From NCBI RefSeq assembly GCF_002954775.1, contig NZ_PJME01000008.1, positions 124,001 through 188,000 on the forward strand: a stretch of DNA of 64,000 nt, in the 5' to 3' direction. The stretch is from Streptomyces geranii (GTDB taxonomy: Bacteria > Actinomycetota > Actinomycetes > Streptomycetales > Streptomycetaceae). Below the pieces are notes generated by a model. It searched no databases. It saw nothing but the letters and a program-made list of their open reading frames with translations, and had not been told where the DNA came from. Both the position numbers and the translations under genes were made by a program. Of this stretch, positions 9,170-16,755 are shown piece by piece (within the stretch, counting starts at the first letter, position 1; each line of letters opens with the position of its first letter).

Positions 9170-9979
9170 TCAGCGGCCCAGTTGCCGCAGCACCGCGCCC
9201 GGGCGGTTGGTGATGATGGCGTCGATGCCCAGGTCGACGCAGAGACTGACGTCCTCGGGCTCGTTCACCGTCCAGACGTGCACCTGGTGACCGGCGCGTT
9301 TCAGCCGCTCGATGTACGCCGGGTGACTTCGCACGATCCGGATCGAGGGGCCCGCGATCCGGACCCCGGCCGGCAGCCGTCCGTCGCGCAGCCGGGGCGA
9401 GAGGAACTGGTTCAGATAGACCGTCGGCAGCGTCGGCGAGGCGGCCCGGACGCGGTGCAGCGAGCGCGCCGAGAAACTCATCACCCGTACCCGCGAATCG
9501 GCCGCGGACTCGGGGGAGTCCAGACCGAACCGCTTGAGCAGGAACAGCAGCCGCTCCTCGACCTGGCCCGCCCAGCGAGTGGGGTGCTTGGTCTCGATGG
9601 CCAGCTCCACCCGCCGCCCGGCGTCGGCGACCAGGGAGAGCAGCCGTTCCAGGGTGAGTACGGAGGTGTCCTCGCGGTCCTCCGGGCGGTGCTCCCAGTC
9701 GGGCGCCTCGTCGCGGTTCTTCCAGGAACCGAAGTCCAGGGCGGCGAGGTCGGCCAGTTCCAGGGCGGAGACCGCGCCGCGGCCGTTCGACGTACGGTTG
9801 ACGCGGCGGTCGTGGACACAGACCAGATGGCCGTCCGCGGTCAGCCGTACATCGCACTCCAGGGCGTCGGCGCCGGCCTCGATGGCCTTCTTGTAGGCGG
9901 CCAGTGTGTGCTCGGGGGCCTCTTCGGAGGCTCCGCGGTGGGCGACGACCTGGATCGGGTGCTGTCGTGCGTGGGTCAC
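9170..9979 (-). CDS. Glycerophosphodiester phosphodiesterase
   Basis: 269 residues, GTG start at 9979 with no strong ribosome site. It has the GDPD TIM-barrel pattern: VVAHRGASEEAPEHTLAAY with the catalytic His-Arg and metal Glu, ALECDVRLTADGHLVCVHD with Glu, Asp and catalytic His, then ELAIETKH and a C-terminal VWTVNEPEDVSLCVDLGID. The enzyme hydrolyses glycerophosphodiesters to glycerol-3-phosphate and an alcohol. No signal peptide is visible, so it is probably cytoplasmic. Length is typical. Confidence 0.9.
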   Translation of the reverse strand: MTHARQHPIQVVAHRGASEEAPEHTLAAYKKAIEAGADALECDVRLTADGHLVCVHDRRVNRTSNGRGAVSALELADLAALDFGSWKNRDEAPDWEHRPEDREDTSVLTLERLLSLVADAGRRVELAIETKHPTRWAGQVEERLLFLLKRFGLDSPESAADSRVRVMSFSARSLHRVRAASPTLPTVYLNQFLSPRLRDGRLPAGVRIAGPSIRIVRSHPAYIERLKRAGHQVHVWTVNEPEDVSLCVDLGIDAIITNRPGAVLRQLGR

Positions 9980-10287
9980 CGCGTCATGGTGTCACCGTCG
10001 GAGGGCGGGTGTGACGTCGTGGTCCCCCGGTGCGCGTAACAGATCCTCACTGTTGTGTGACTTGTCAGATATAAAGGGTGCTCCCGGACGCACAGGCACC
10101 GCTTATGGTGCCCTGACGGCCTGTGGGAAAAGCTGACGGCATACAAAAGGACACGCACAGCTGAATCACGTACCGACCGCGTACCCGTGTCAACGGGCAC
10201 CCGCACGTATGGATCGGGTGGATCGGATTGATCGGGCGTGACCGAGTGCGACCGAGAAGGACAGCCGTGGATCGAGGAGAAAGAGCT
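9980..10287 (+). other. Divergent intergenic region upstream of the HtrA-like gene
   Basis: About 308 bases without a credible gene, separating the leftward GDPD gene from the rightward protease gene. It contains an A+T-rich GATATAAAGG stretch near 10070-10080 that could be a -10 region. No repeat or clear operator was seen. Confidence 0.4.
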
Positions 10288-11787
10288 GTGAGCACCGAGA
10301 ACGAGGGCACTGCGGTACCCCCGGCCCCGTCCGCACCTCCTGTGCCGGTGGAATCTCCTGCTGCCTCCCCGCAGGCCACCGCGCCCGAGGCACCGACCAC
10401 CCAGCTCCCGCCGGTGCCGCCGAGCGCCCCGGGCGCACCGGAGGCCGCTCCGGCGTACGCGGGCCAGGTACCGGCGTACGCGTCCGCGAGCGCGCCCGAC
10501 GCGCCTCAGGGCGCCGGTCTGGGCCCCGAGGCAGCCGCGTGGCCGCCTCCCCCGCCGCCGGCGGTGCCGTCGTACATGGACGGCGCGAGCGGCGGCGGTG
10601 GCGGCGACACGGGTGCGGGTGCGCCCTGGGGCGCCACGTACGACCAGCAGCCCCCGAAGCCCAAGTCCGGGCGCGGCGGCCTGATCGCCGCGGTGCTGGT
10701 GGCCGCGCTGGTCGCCGGCGGCGCGGGCGGCGGCCTCGGCTACACGCTGGCCAAGGACAACGACGACAGCACCACGTCGACGACGGTCTCCGCGGCCCAG
10801 CAGACCGGCGGCGACCTCAAGCGCGACGCGGGCACGGTCGCGGGCGTGGCCGCCAAGGCGCTGCCGAGCACGGTCACCATCGAGGCGGAGAGCTCCAGCG
10901 GCGAGGGCGGCACCGGCACGGGCTTCGTCTTCGACACGCAGGGGCACATCGTCACCAACAACCACGTCGTCGCGGACGCGGTCGACGGCGGCAAGCTGAC
11001 GGCGACCTTCCCCGACGGCAAGAAGTACGACGCCGAGGTGGTCGGGCACGCGCAGGGCTACGACGTGGCGGTCATCAAGCTCAAGAACGCCCCCTCGAAC
11101 CTGCAGCCGCTCACCCTGGGCGACTCCGACAAGGTGGCCGTCGGCGACTCGACGATCGCGATCGGCGCCCCCTTCGGCCTCTCCAACACGGTGACCACGG
11201 GCATCATCAGCGCCAAGAACCGCCCGGTGGCCTCCAGCGACGGCAGCGCGAGCAGCAAGGCCTCGTACATGAGCGCCCTGCAGACCGACGCGTCGATCAA
11301 CCCGGGCAACTCGGGCGGCCCGCTGCTCGACGCCGCGGGCAACGTGATCGGCATCAACTCGGCGATCCAGTCCTCCAGCAGCGGCGGCCTGGGCACCGGC
11401 CAGTCCGGCTCGATCGGCCTGGGCTTCGCCATCCCGATCAACCAGGCGAAGTACGTCGCGCAGCAGCTGATCAAGACCGGCAAGCCGGTCTACGCGAAGA
11501 TCGGCGCCTCGGTGGCCCTCACGGAGGGCACGGGCGGCGCCCAGATCAGCCAGAAGACCGCGGACACCACCGACCCCGTCGAGTCCGGCGGCCCGGCGGC
11601 TGCGGCGGGCCTGAAGCCCGGCGACGTCATCACGAAGCTCGACGACCACGTGATCGACAGCGGCCCGACCCTGATCGGCGAGATCTGGACGCACAAGCCG
11701 GGCGACAAGGTCCAGATCACCTACGAACGGGACGGCAAGTCCAAGACGGTCGAACTCACCCTGGGCTCACGGGTGGGCGACAGCTGA
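10288..11787 (+). CDS. HtrA/DegP-like membrane-anchored serine protease with PDZ domain
   Basis: 499 residues from the GTG at 10288 with a GGAGAAAG ribosome site. Layout: a Pro/Ala-rich cytoplasmic N-terminal region (1-125), one transmembrane helix (about 131-155), a trypsin-like domain with catalytic His226 (VTNNHVV), Asp259 (GYDVAV) and Ser342 (NPGNSGGPLLD), and a C-terminal PDZ domain (GGPAAAAGLKPGDVITKLD). The protease domain therefore faces outside and probably degrades or senses misfolded exported proteins. Two HtrA-like proteases of this shape are common in Streptomyces, often under envelope-stress control. Confidence 0.92.
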   Translation: MSTENEGTAVPPAPSAPPVPVESPAASPQATAPEAPTTQLPPVPPSAPGAPEAAPAYAGQVPAYASASAPDAPQGAGLGPEAAAWPPPPPPAVPSYMDGASGGGGGDTGAGAPWGATYDQQPPKPKSGRGGLIAAVLVAALVAGGAGGGLGYTLAKDNDDSTTSTTVSAAQQTGGDLKRDAGTVAGVAAKALPSTVTIEAESSSGEGGTGTGFVFDTQGHIVTNNHVVADAVDGGKLTATFPDGKKYDAEVVGHAQGYDVAVIKLKNAPSNLQPLTLGDSDKVAVGDSTIAIGAPFGLSNTVTTGIISAKNRPVASSDGSASSKASYMSALQTDASINPGNSGGPLLDAAGNVIGINSAIQSSSSGGLGTGQSGSIGLGFAIPINQAKYVAQQLIKTGKPVYAKIGASVALTEGTGGAQISQKTADTTDPVESGGPAAAAGLKPGDVITKLDDHVIDSGPTLIGEIWTHKPGDKVQITYERDGKSKTVELTLGSRVGDS

Positions 11788-11809
11788 CGTTACTCTTGTC
11801 CCGCGCACT

Positions 11810-11896
11810 GGTGGGTTGCCCGAGCGGCCTAAGGGAACGGTCTTGAAAACCGTCGTCGCAGCGATGTGACCGTGGGTTCAAATCCCACACCCACCG
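11810..11896 (+). tRNA. tRNA-Ser (anticodon TGA)
   Basis: A full cloverleaf of 87 nt: acceptor GGTGGGT pairs with ACCCACC at the 3' end, the anticodon loop is CTTGAAA giving TGA, a long variable arm follows as expected for serine, and the T arm reads GTGGGTTCAAATCCCAC. CCA is not encoded. Confidence 0.95.
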
Positions 11897-11905
11897 CAGC
11901 GGTTG

Positions 11906-11941
11906 AAGGGGTGCTCCTCGTCGAGGGGCACCCCTTTTCGT
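11906..11941 (+). terminator. Terminator after tRNA-Ser
   Basis: A near-perfect 15-bp stem (left arm from 11906, right arm ending 11936, one G-U pair) with a one-base loop, followed by TTTTCG. It resembles the terminator at 13924-13956 in its GGGGTGC/GCACCCC core and TTTTCG tail. Confidence 0.85.
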
Positions 11942-11996
11942 TCAGGAGTGCGAATTATCGATATCAGTTCGAATTTATCCCGTGAAAACTCTGCAC

Positions 11997-12020
11997 ATAA
12001 TGATCGAATGTGATCATTAT
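11997..12020. promoter_or_regulatory. Perfect 9-bp inverted repeat in an A+T-rich promoter region
   Basis: ATAATGATC (11997-12005) and GATCATTAT (12012-12020) are exact inverted repeats with a 6-bp spacer. They lie in a very A+T-rich stretch (45 G+C in the 120 bases 11941-12060, counted by hand), about 70 bases before the first gene of the unknown three-gene operon. A TATAGA element follows at about 12053. This is a good operator candidate for a dimeric regulator not visible in the window. Confidence 0.55.
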
Positions 12021-12092
12021 TAATTTGTGTCTGTTGTGTGTTCATAGCCCGCTATAGAGTCGAGTGACCAGTGGGATTTGACAGGGGGACAC

Positions 12093-12404
12093 ATGGCTGA
12101 GTTCAACATTCAGAAACAGACCGCCGAGATCATCAACCAGGGCGACAACCTCTTCATCGGCCCCCAGCAGGCGAACGCCGCCACCGCCCGCCTCGACGCC
12201 CTGCTCGGCCAGATCGACACCGAGCGCTCCGCGGCCGACGAGTGGACGGAGCTGCGTGCCGAGGTGGAGAGCGCCCGTTCCGCACTGCCGGAGCGTGAGG
12301 CGGCCGTCGGGGCGCTGGAGCGGGCCCGTGTGGTCGCCCTGGCTCTCCGGGCCGGCTCGATCGTCGCCGCCATCGCCACCGTCATCAGCTCCTTCACCCA
12401 GTGA
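12093..12404 (+). CDS. Small coiled-coil membrane protein of unknown function, operon gene 1
   Basis: 103 residues, ATG at 12093 after an AGGGGGA ribosome site. The N-terminal 25 residues are Asn/Gln/Gly-containing (EIINQGDNLFIGPQQ), a charged helix that should form a coiled coil follows (about 32-75), and the C-terminus is one hydrophobic helix (VVALALRAGSIVAAIATVIS) that should insert in the membrane as a tail anchor. I do not recognise a family. The next gene starts 15 bases downstream and also opens with an Asn-rich segment, suggesting that the two products work together. Confidence 0.65.
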   Translation: MAEFNIQKQTAEIINQGDNLFIGPQQANAATARLDALLGQIDTERSAADEWTELRAEVESARSALPEREAAVGALERARVVALALRAGSIVAAIATVISSFTQ

Positions 12405-12419
12405 AAGTGAAGAGGATCG

Positions 12420-12995
12420 ATGGGCGGCAACAGAGATACGAACCAGAACCCGAACCAGAACCCGAATCACCGTTCCGTCTATAACGTCGGTCGGCAGGAA
12501 GCCCGCACCATCAACAACGCGGACACGATCAACATCTCCTACCGGGACCCCACCCCGATCGAAAGCGCGGAGGAATTCCTTCGGCTCGGAGAAACGTCGC
12601 TGCATCAGGGGTTCTACGATTCCGCGGTCGCGCAGCTGACGAAATGCGTCGGCCTCGTCGTGCCCGACCCCTCGGCCGCCGCGCACGCCCGTTTCCTGCT
12701 GGCCCTGGCCACTCTCCGGGGGCGGCGTCCGAGTCTGTGCAGCGGACCCGAACTCACCTCCGTCATCAGCCTGTTGAGCCCGCTGTCCGAGCCGTACGCC
12801 CGCTTTCTCGTGGCCCTGGTCGAAGAGGACCGCACCAACGCGTGGATGGCGTCGTCGGAAGTCCCGGTCGAACTGCGGCTGAGTGCGCGGCAGGTCGACC
12901 GGTTGCACGCGGACCTCATCCGGCGGCATGTACCCGCACCGCAGAGCCGTGTCTGGCAAGCACTGAACGAACGTGCAGGAGGAACCACCTCATGA
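12420..12995 (+). CDS. Helical (TPR-like) protein with Asn-rich N-terminus, operon gene 2
   Basis: 191 residues. The first 45 residues are striking: an NQNPNQNPN repeat and then VYNVGRQEARTINNADTINI. The rest is helical: EEFLRLGETSLHQGFYDSAVAQL reads like a TPR-type repeat, followed by RFLLALATLRGRRPS and YARFLVALVEED. No enzyme motif or signal peptide is present. The stop overlaps the next start (ATGA at 12992-12995), so translation is coupled. Function unknown; a scaffold or signalling adaptor is possible but this is inference. Confidence 0.7.
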   Translation: MGGNRDTNQNPNQNPNHRSVYNVGRQEARTINNADTINISYRDPTPIESAEEFLRLGETSLHQGFYDSAVAQLTKCVGLVVPDPSAAAHARFLLALATLRGRRPSLCSGPELTSVISLLSPLSEPYARFLVALVEEDRTNAWMASSEVPVELRLSARQVDRLHADLIRRHVPAPQSRVWQALNERAGGTTS

Positions 12996-13888
12996 CCCTG
13001 ACCATGGCGGAGACCGAAGCGACCGAGCGGAAGCGGAAAGTCGAGAAGTACTTCCACCCCACTCCCAAGCAGAGCCTCGACCAGATCGCCACAGCTCTGC
13101 TCGCGGTCGGCGGTATCGCCGTGCTGGTCGGGCTGATCGCCCTGAACAGCAACGCGTTCATCGGAATTGTGATGATGGCGGGCGGCATCTATTCCGCGAT
13201 CAAGGGCGGCGCCAAGAAGAAGGAGTACCGGGACGCCTACGAGAAGGCCGAACCGAAGCCGTCCGACCGGGAGATGGACCGGCTGCTCGCACAGGACCTG
13301 AAGGTCATCGAGGAGCGTGCCATGCAGCGCCTCGGCATCACCCCGGACCATCTGGAGATCGGCGCCCAGTCCTGGGACCCGGTCGCGGCCCTGCTCGGTA
13401 CGAGCCCGTCCGAACGCCCGGAGAAAAGGCCGCTGGTGCTGTACGGGCCGAATCTCAGCGGGTTCGGAATCGGCGACGACGGCGTGTGGCGGTTCCAGGA
13501 GTACGAGGTCCTGGTCGTCTGCCCCACCCTGCACCACCTCGCCCTCTTCCACTGCTCGCTGGACTTCCTGTCGGGCGGGCTGTCCAAGGAGGACACGGAG
13601 GAGTACCAGTACAACCACGTGGTCGCCGTCTCGACCAAGACCACACCCGCTCCCTCCAACATCTCCCTGGAGCAGCTGAACACCCGTACGCCCGACGACG
13701 ACTCGGTCCACTTCAGCAAGGTCCAGCGGCGTCGGCTGGAGGTCAGCGTGTCGAACGGCCAGTCCATGGGCGTCACGGTCGGCATCTCCGACGAGGACGA
13801 CAGCACAAAGCGGGCCAGGCTGCAGTCGAGCGGCATCGACGAGGTCATCGGGTCCATCCGGCGCGTACTGCGCGACCGTTCGCGATGA
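12992..13888 (+). CDS. Membrane protein with C-terminal soluble domain, operon gene 3
   Basis: 298 residues from the ATG at 12992, which overlaps the previous stop and follows AGGAGGAACC. Residues 30-68 hold two closely spaced hydrophobic helices (ATALLAVGGIAVLVGLIAL and FIGIVMMAGGIYSAI), a hairpin that would place both ends in the cytoplasm. The remaining 230 residues are soluble, with a beta-rich centre (VWRFQEYEVLVVCPTLHHLALF) that could be PH-like. Not recognised. A clean terminator at 13924 ends the operon. Confidence 0.7.
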   Translation: MTLTMAETEATERKRKVEKYFHPTPKQSLDQIATALLAVGGIAVLVGLIALNSNAFIGIVMMAGGIYSAIKGGAKKKEYRDAYEKAEPKPSDREMDRLLAQDLKVIEERAMQRLGITPDHLEIGAQSWDPVAALLGTSPSERPEKRPLVLYGPNLSGFGIGDDGVWRFQEYEVLVVCPTLHHLALFHCSLDFLSGGLSKEDTEEYQYNHVVAVSTKTTPAPSNISLEQLNTRTPDDDSVHFSKVQRRRLEVSVSNGQSMGVTVGISDEDDSTKRARLQSSGIDEVIGSIRRVLRDRSR

Positions 13889-13923
13889 GGGCGTGACAGC
13901 TTCTTCGTCCGGTCGGCAGCGGT

Positions 13924-13956
13924 AGGGGTGCCTCTCCGAGAGAGGCACCCCTTTTC
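13924..13956 (+). terminator. Rho-independent terminator of the three-gene operon
   Basis: A perfect 12-bp stem (AGGGGTGCCTCT at 13924-13935, AGAGGCACCCCT at 13941-13952) with a 5-nt loop and a TTTTCG tail. Confidence 0.88.
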
Positions 13957-13977
13957 GCTGCCCCGCGCCTGCTCACC

Positions 13978-14850
13978 TCACCCCCGCCACCCCGTCATCC
14001 GCCCCGCCGAGGCCACCGTCGCCCGCGCCTCCCGCTCCGTCAGCCCCGTCTGGACGGCCGCATCCACCAGCGGCTCCACCAGGACGTCGCCCAGCCCGTT
14101 CTCGTACGCCCGGCAGGCCGCCCAGAACAGGCGGGTGTTGCGTTGGCCCTCGTGGGCCGCCAGGACGAACTGGACCAGGCCCTGGCCGTGTTCGGGCGGG
14201 GCGGGGGACGCGGTGGCGGAGCGGTGGGGGCGAGGTGGGGGGACGAGCAGGCGGAGGAGGGACTCGGGGCAGGGGGCCGGGGTCAGGTGGGCGGTGCCGG
14301 GAGCCGTGCCGTAGACGCCGTGGTCCGTGCGGGAGCCGGGGCCCACCAGGTAGCCGCCGGCTCCTCTGATGTCGATGCCGGGGGCCAGTCTGCTCGCCGA
14401 GTTGGGGACCACCGCGTCCGGCGGGCCCGACAGCCAGAGGTGGCGGCCTCCGGAGGGGGTCAGGACGACGACCGTCTCGGGGATCGTGAACAGGTGGCGC
14501 AGGGCCAGTTCGCGCAGGGCCGCCGAGGAGTCCGTGCCCGACTTGGTGTCCAGGTCGATGCCGATGAGGTGGTGCGGGGGCAGGCCGCAGGCGATGCCGT
14601 AGCCGGTGGCCCAGGGGGCGGCGGCGAAGAGTTCGCGGATACGGGACGGGTTGGTCGTGGCGTCGTACACGCCGTGGCCCGCGTTTCCGCATTCGCCGTG
14701 GCAGGGGGACGGGAGCGGCTCGTCGCGGTGCGGGGAGCGCAGGGCCGGGAGTTTGGTCCGGGACAGCGGGATCACGGCCAGGCCGCGCTCGGCGGCTGAC
14801 AGGGCGTGGGCGAGGGCCAGGGTCGTGGCCTGCCGGTCGGTGGTGGCCAT
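13978..14850 (-). CDS. Bifunctional DNA primase/polymerase-domain protein
   Basis: 290 residues if translation begins at the ATG at 14850 (MATTDRQATTLALAHAL). A GGAGGT sequence abuts that ATG directly, too close for a normal ribosome site, so the true start could differ. It has prim-pol features: ALSAAERGLAVIPL, a Cys/His cluster (SPCHGECGNAGHG), the catalytic-type acidic motif GIDLDTKSG, and SGGRHLWLSG, PGIDIRGAGGYLVGPGS. The C-terminal 100 residues look like the helical accessory domain. Such proteins are usually plasmid or phage primases; chromosomal Streptomyces copies have unknown roles. Confidence 0.8.
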   Translation of the reverse strand: MATTDRQATTLALAHALSAAERGLAVIPLSRTKLPALRSPHRDEPLPSPCHGECGNAGHGVYDATTNPSRIRELFAAAPWATGYGIACGLPPHHLIGIDLDTKSGTDSSAALRELALRHLFTIPETVVVLTPSGGRHLWLSGPPDAVVPNSASRLAPGIDIRGAGGYLVGPGSRTDHGVYGTAPGTAHLTPAPCPESLLRLLVPPPRPHRSATASPAPPEHGQGLVQFVLAAHEGQRNTRLFWAACRAYENGLGDVLVEPLVDAAVQTGLTEREARATVASAGRMTGWRG

Positions 14851-15269
14851 ACCTCCATGTTCGTACGTGTGTTCGAAAAAGGGAAGGGTGCGTCGGTTCA
14901 CAGGGGTCGGATCAGGCGAATGGCCGGAAATGTGCGGGAACGCTTCGCCCCTTGTGTCCCTTGGGTGTCACCCACCGCCGCTTGGCGTGAAACGGAACTA
15001 ATAGGCTGACCTGGGGCTTTGGTGATGTGAAGAGGGTTTATCGACTTGTCATCACGCTTCAGGGGGAATAAATGGTTCCGGGGTGGTTCGCCGGGGATCC
15101 GGTGGGCAATCCTGATCTCGCGACGCAGTGCACGGCGGCGAGAAGGACCGGGGCGGACGGCCAACTGCCTTGGGAACAGCGGAAGTTCACGCATCACGCA
15201 GCACGCACCACACGTACTTCGTACGGTCCGGCACTGGAGCCGGGGCGTACATGTTCTGGAGGAACAGAC
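14851..15269 (+). other. Intergenic region before the Asn-rich secreted protein
   Basis: About 419 bases. The open frame of the downstream gene extends back to an ATG at 15072, which has an AGGGGG ribosome-like sequence, but that extension (PGWFAGDPVGNPDLATQ onwards) would bury the obvious signal peptide. No other gene is credible here; it probably carries the promoters of both divergent genes. Confidence 0.4.
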
Positions 15270-15575
15270 ATGGCAAGCATCCGTACCGCCCGCGTCATCG
15301 CCGCCGTCTCCGCCCTGCCCCTCGCCGTCGCGCTCTTCAGCGGCGTCGCCACGGCGGACAACGGCGCCTTCGCGGACGACGGATCGAACTCGGCCGTCGC
15401 CAACATCATCGGCAGCGGCGTGGGCGGCAACAACAACGGCAACTCGTCCACCTCGCAGCAGCAGGCGGTCGGCTCCGGCGCCTCGAACCAGAACAACACG
15501 GCACAGGTGAACGGCTCCGCCTTCACGGCCATCCACCAGTCCAACGCCGTCGTCAACTTCACCAACCTCTGGTAG
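15270..15575 (+). CDS. Small secreted Asn/Gln/Ser/Gly-rich protein
   Basis: 101 residues; ATG at 15270 with a GGAGGAA ribosome site. Residues 1-28 are a signal peptide with cleavage expected after VATA (mature protein begins DNGAFADDG). The mature 73 residues contain no Cys and are very rich in Asn, Ser, Gly and Gln (GVGGNNNGNSSTSQQQAVG, SNQNNTAQVNGS), ending NFTNLW. The composition recalls chaplins and rodlins that form amyloid-like surface fibres, but the chaplin motifs are absent. Function unknown; a structural surface role is inference. Confidence 0.75.
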   Translation: MASIRTARVIAAVSALPLAVALFSGVATADNGAFADDGSNSAVANIIGSGVGGNNNGNSSTSQQQAVGSGASNQNNTAQVNGSAFTAIHQSNAVVNFTNLW

Positions 15576-15743
15576 GCCCTCGGGCCGACGGGGTGTGGGT
15601 CCCCGGCGGTCCTGAACTCCCTTGTGGGGAGCGCTTCATGGGGTGGTAACACGTCTGCGCGGCGGCACGGGTTCCGTGTCGCCGCGCAGACGTGTTCCAT
15701 GTCGGGTGCGGGGTCCGTCACTTGCCCGTGCCCTGCCCGTCCC

Positions 15744-15776
15744 TTGACACCCTCCCGTATCTGACGGACAGTCAGA
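15744..15776 (+). promoter_or_regulatory. Promoter -35 and operator-like palindrome before the ChsH2-like operon
   Basis: A consensus TTGACA lies at 15744-15749. A 6-bp-arm inverted repeat with 5-bp spacer, TCTGAC GGACA GTCAGA, lies at 15760-15776, where the -10 element should be and only four bases before the GTG start at 15781. Placement over the core promoter suggests repression, for example by a TetR-type regulator. The short leader implies a leaderless or near-leaderless mRNA. Confidence 0.5.
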
Positions 15777-15780
15777 AACC

Positions 15781-16755
15781 GTGAGCCTCCCACCCAGTCA
15801 CTCACCCAGCCACCCGCCCGGCAACCCGCCCGGTCACCAACTCGCCGAGCGGCTCGCCGCGTTCGAGGGGCGCCCCGCCGTCGTCGGCGGTGTCGGCAAG
15901 GATCCCGTCAACGAGCCGATGATCAGGCACTGGTGCGAGGCGCTGGGCGACAGCGGTCCGGCGTACACCGGACCGGACGCCGTCGCGCCGGCCACCATGC
16001 TCCAGGTGTGGACCATGGGCGGCCTCTCCGGACATCCGGGCCGCTCGGAGGCGTACGAGGAGTTGCTCGCCCTGCTCGACGGCGCGGGCTGCACCTCGGT
16101 CGTCGCCACCGACTGCGAGCAGGAGTATCTGCGGCCCCTGCGCCCGGGCGACCGGGTCGTGTTCGATTCGGTCGTCGAGTCCGTCGTCGGGCCCAAGACC
16201 ACCAAGCTCGGCACCGGGTACTTCGTCACGACCCGGATGGATGTACGAGTGGACGGTGAGCCGGTGGGCACCCATCGGTTCCGGATCCTCAAGTACGCCC
16301 CCGCACGCGCCCCCAAGGCCACCCCCGCGCCCGCTGCCGCCACCCGCCCCCGTCCCGTCGTCAACCGCGACAACGCCGGTTTCTGGGAGGGCGTGGAGCT
16401 CCGTCGGCTGCTCATCCAGCGCTGCCTCGGCTGCCGCACCCTCCGCTTCCCCTGGCTGCCCGGCTGCAACTCCTGCGGCGACGGCGAATGGGACACCGTC
16501 GAGGCGTCCGGCGACGGCACCGTCTTCTCGTACGTCGTCCTGCACCACCCGCCCTTCCCCGCCTTCGACCCGCCCTACGCGGTCGGGCTGATCGAGCTGG
16601 CCGAGGGCGTGCGGATCATCAGCAACGTGATCGGGGTGCCGTACGACAAGGTGCGGATCGGGATGCCGGTGCGGCTGGAGTTCGTGCGGTACGAGGACGG
16701 GCAGCCGGAGTTGCCGGTCTTCCGGGGCGATCTGCCGGGTGGGGTGGGGGAATGA
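15781..16755 (+). CDS. ChsH2-like bifunctional MaoC dehydratase N-domain / OB-fold (DUF35) protein
   Basis: 324 residues, GTG at 15781. The first 180 residues are a MaoC-like hot-dog domain (VNEPMIRHWCEALGDSGPAYT, MLQVWTMGG). The C-terminal 130 residues are a DUF35 domain: a zinc ribbon CLGC...CNSC followed by an OB fold (GDGTVFSYVVLHHPPFPAFDP). This fusion is the ChsH2 architecture of actinobacterial steroid degradation, where ChsH1-ChsH2 hydrates the shortened side-chain enoyl-CoA and the DUF35 part docks the aldolase Ltp2. The next two genes are exactly ChsH1-like and Ltp2-like and overlap by 4 bp each. The actual substrate in this organism is unproven. Confidence 0.85.
   Translation: MSLPPSHSPSHPPGNPPGHQLAERLAAFEGRPAVVGGVGKDPVNEPMIRHWCEALGDSGPAYTGPDAVAPATMLQVWTMGGLSGHPGRSEAYEELLALLDGAGCTSVVATDCEQEYLRPLRPGDRVVFDSVVESVVGPKTTKLGTGYFVTTRMDVRVDGEPVGTHRFRILKYAPARAPKATPAPAAATRPRPVVNRDNAGFWEGVELRRLLIQRCLGCRTLRFPWLPGCNSCGDGEWDTVEASGDGTVFSYVVLHHPPFPAFDPPYAVGLIELAEGVRIISNVIGVPYDKVRIGMPVRLEFVRYEDGQPELPVFRGDLPGGVGE

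Noticed and set aside
8886..9857. Long N-terminal extension of the RsbW-like ATPase at 8334-8885
   Set aside because: A strong AAAGGAGG ribosome site precedes the GTG at 8885; the extension is Arg/Pro-rich and overlaps the GDPD gene.
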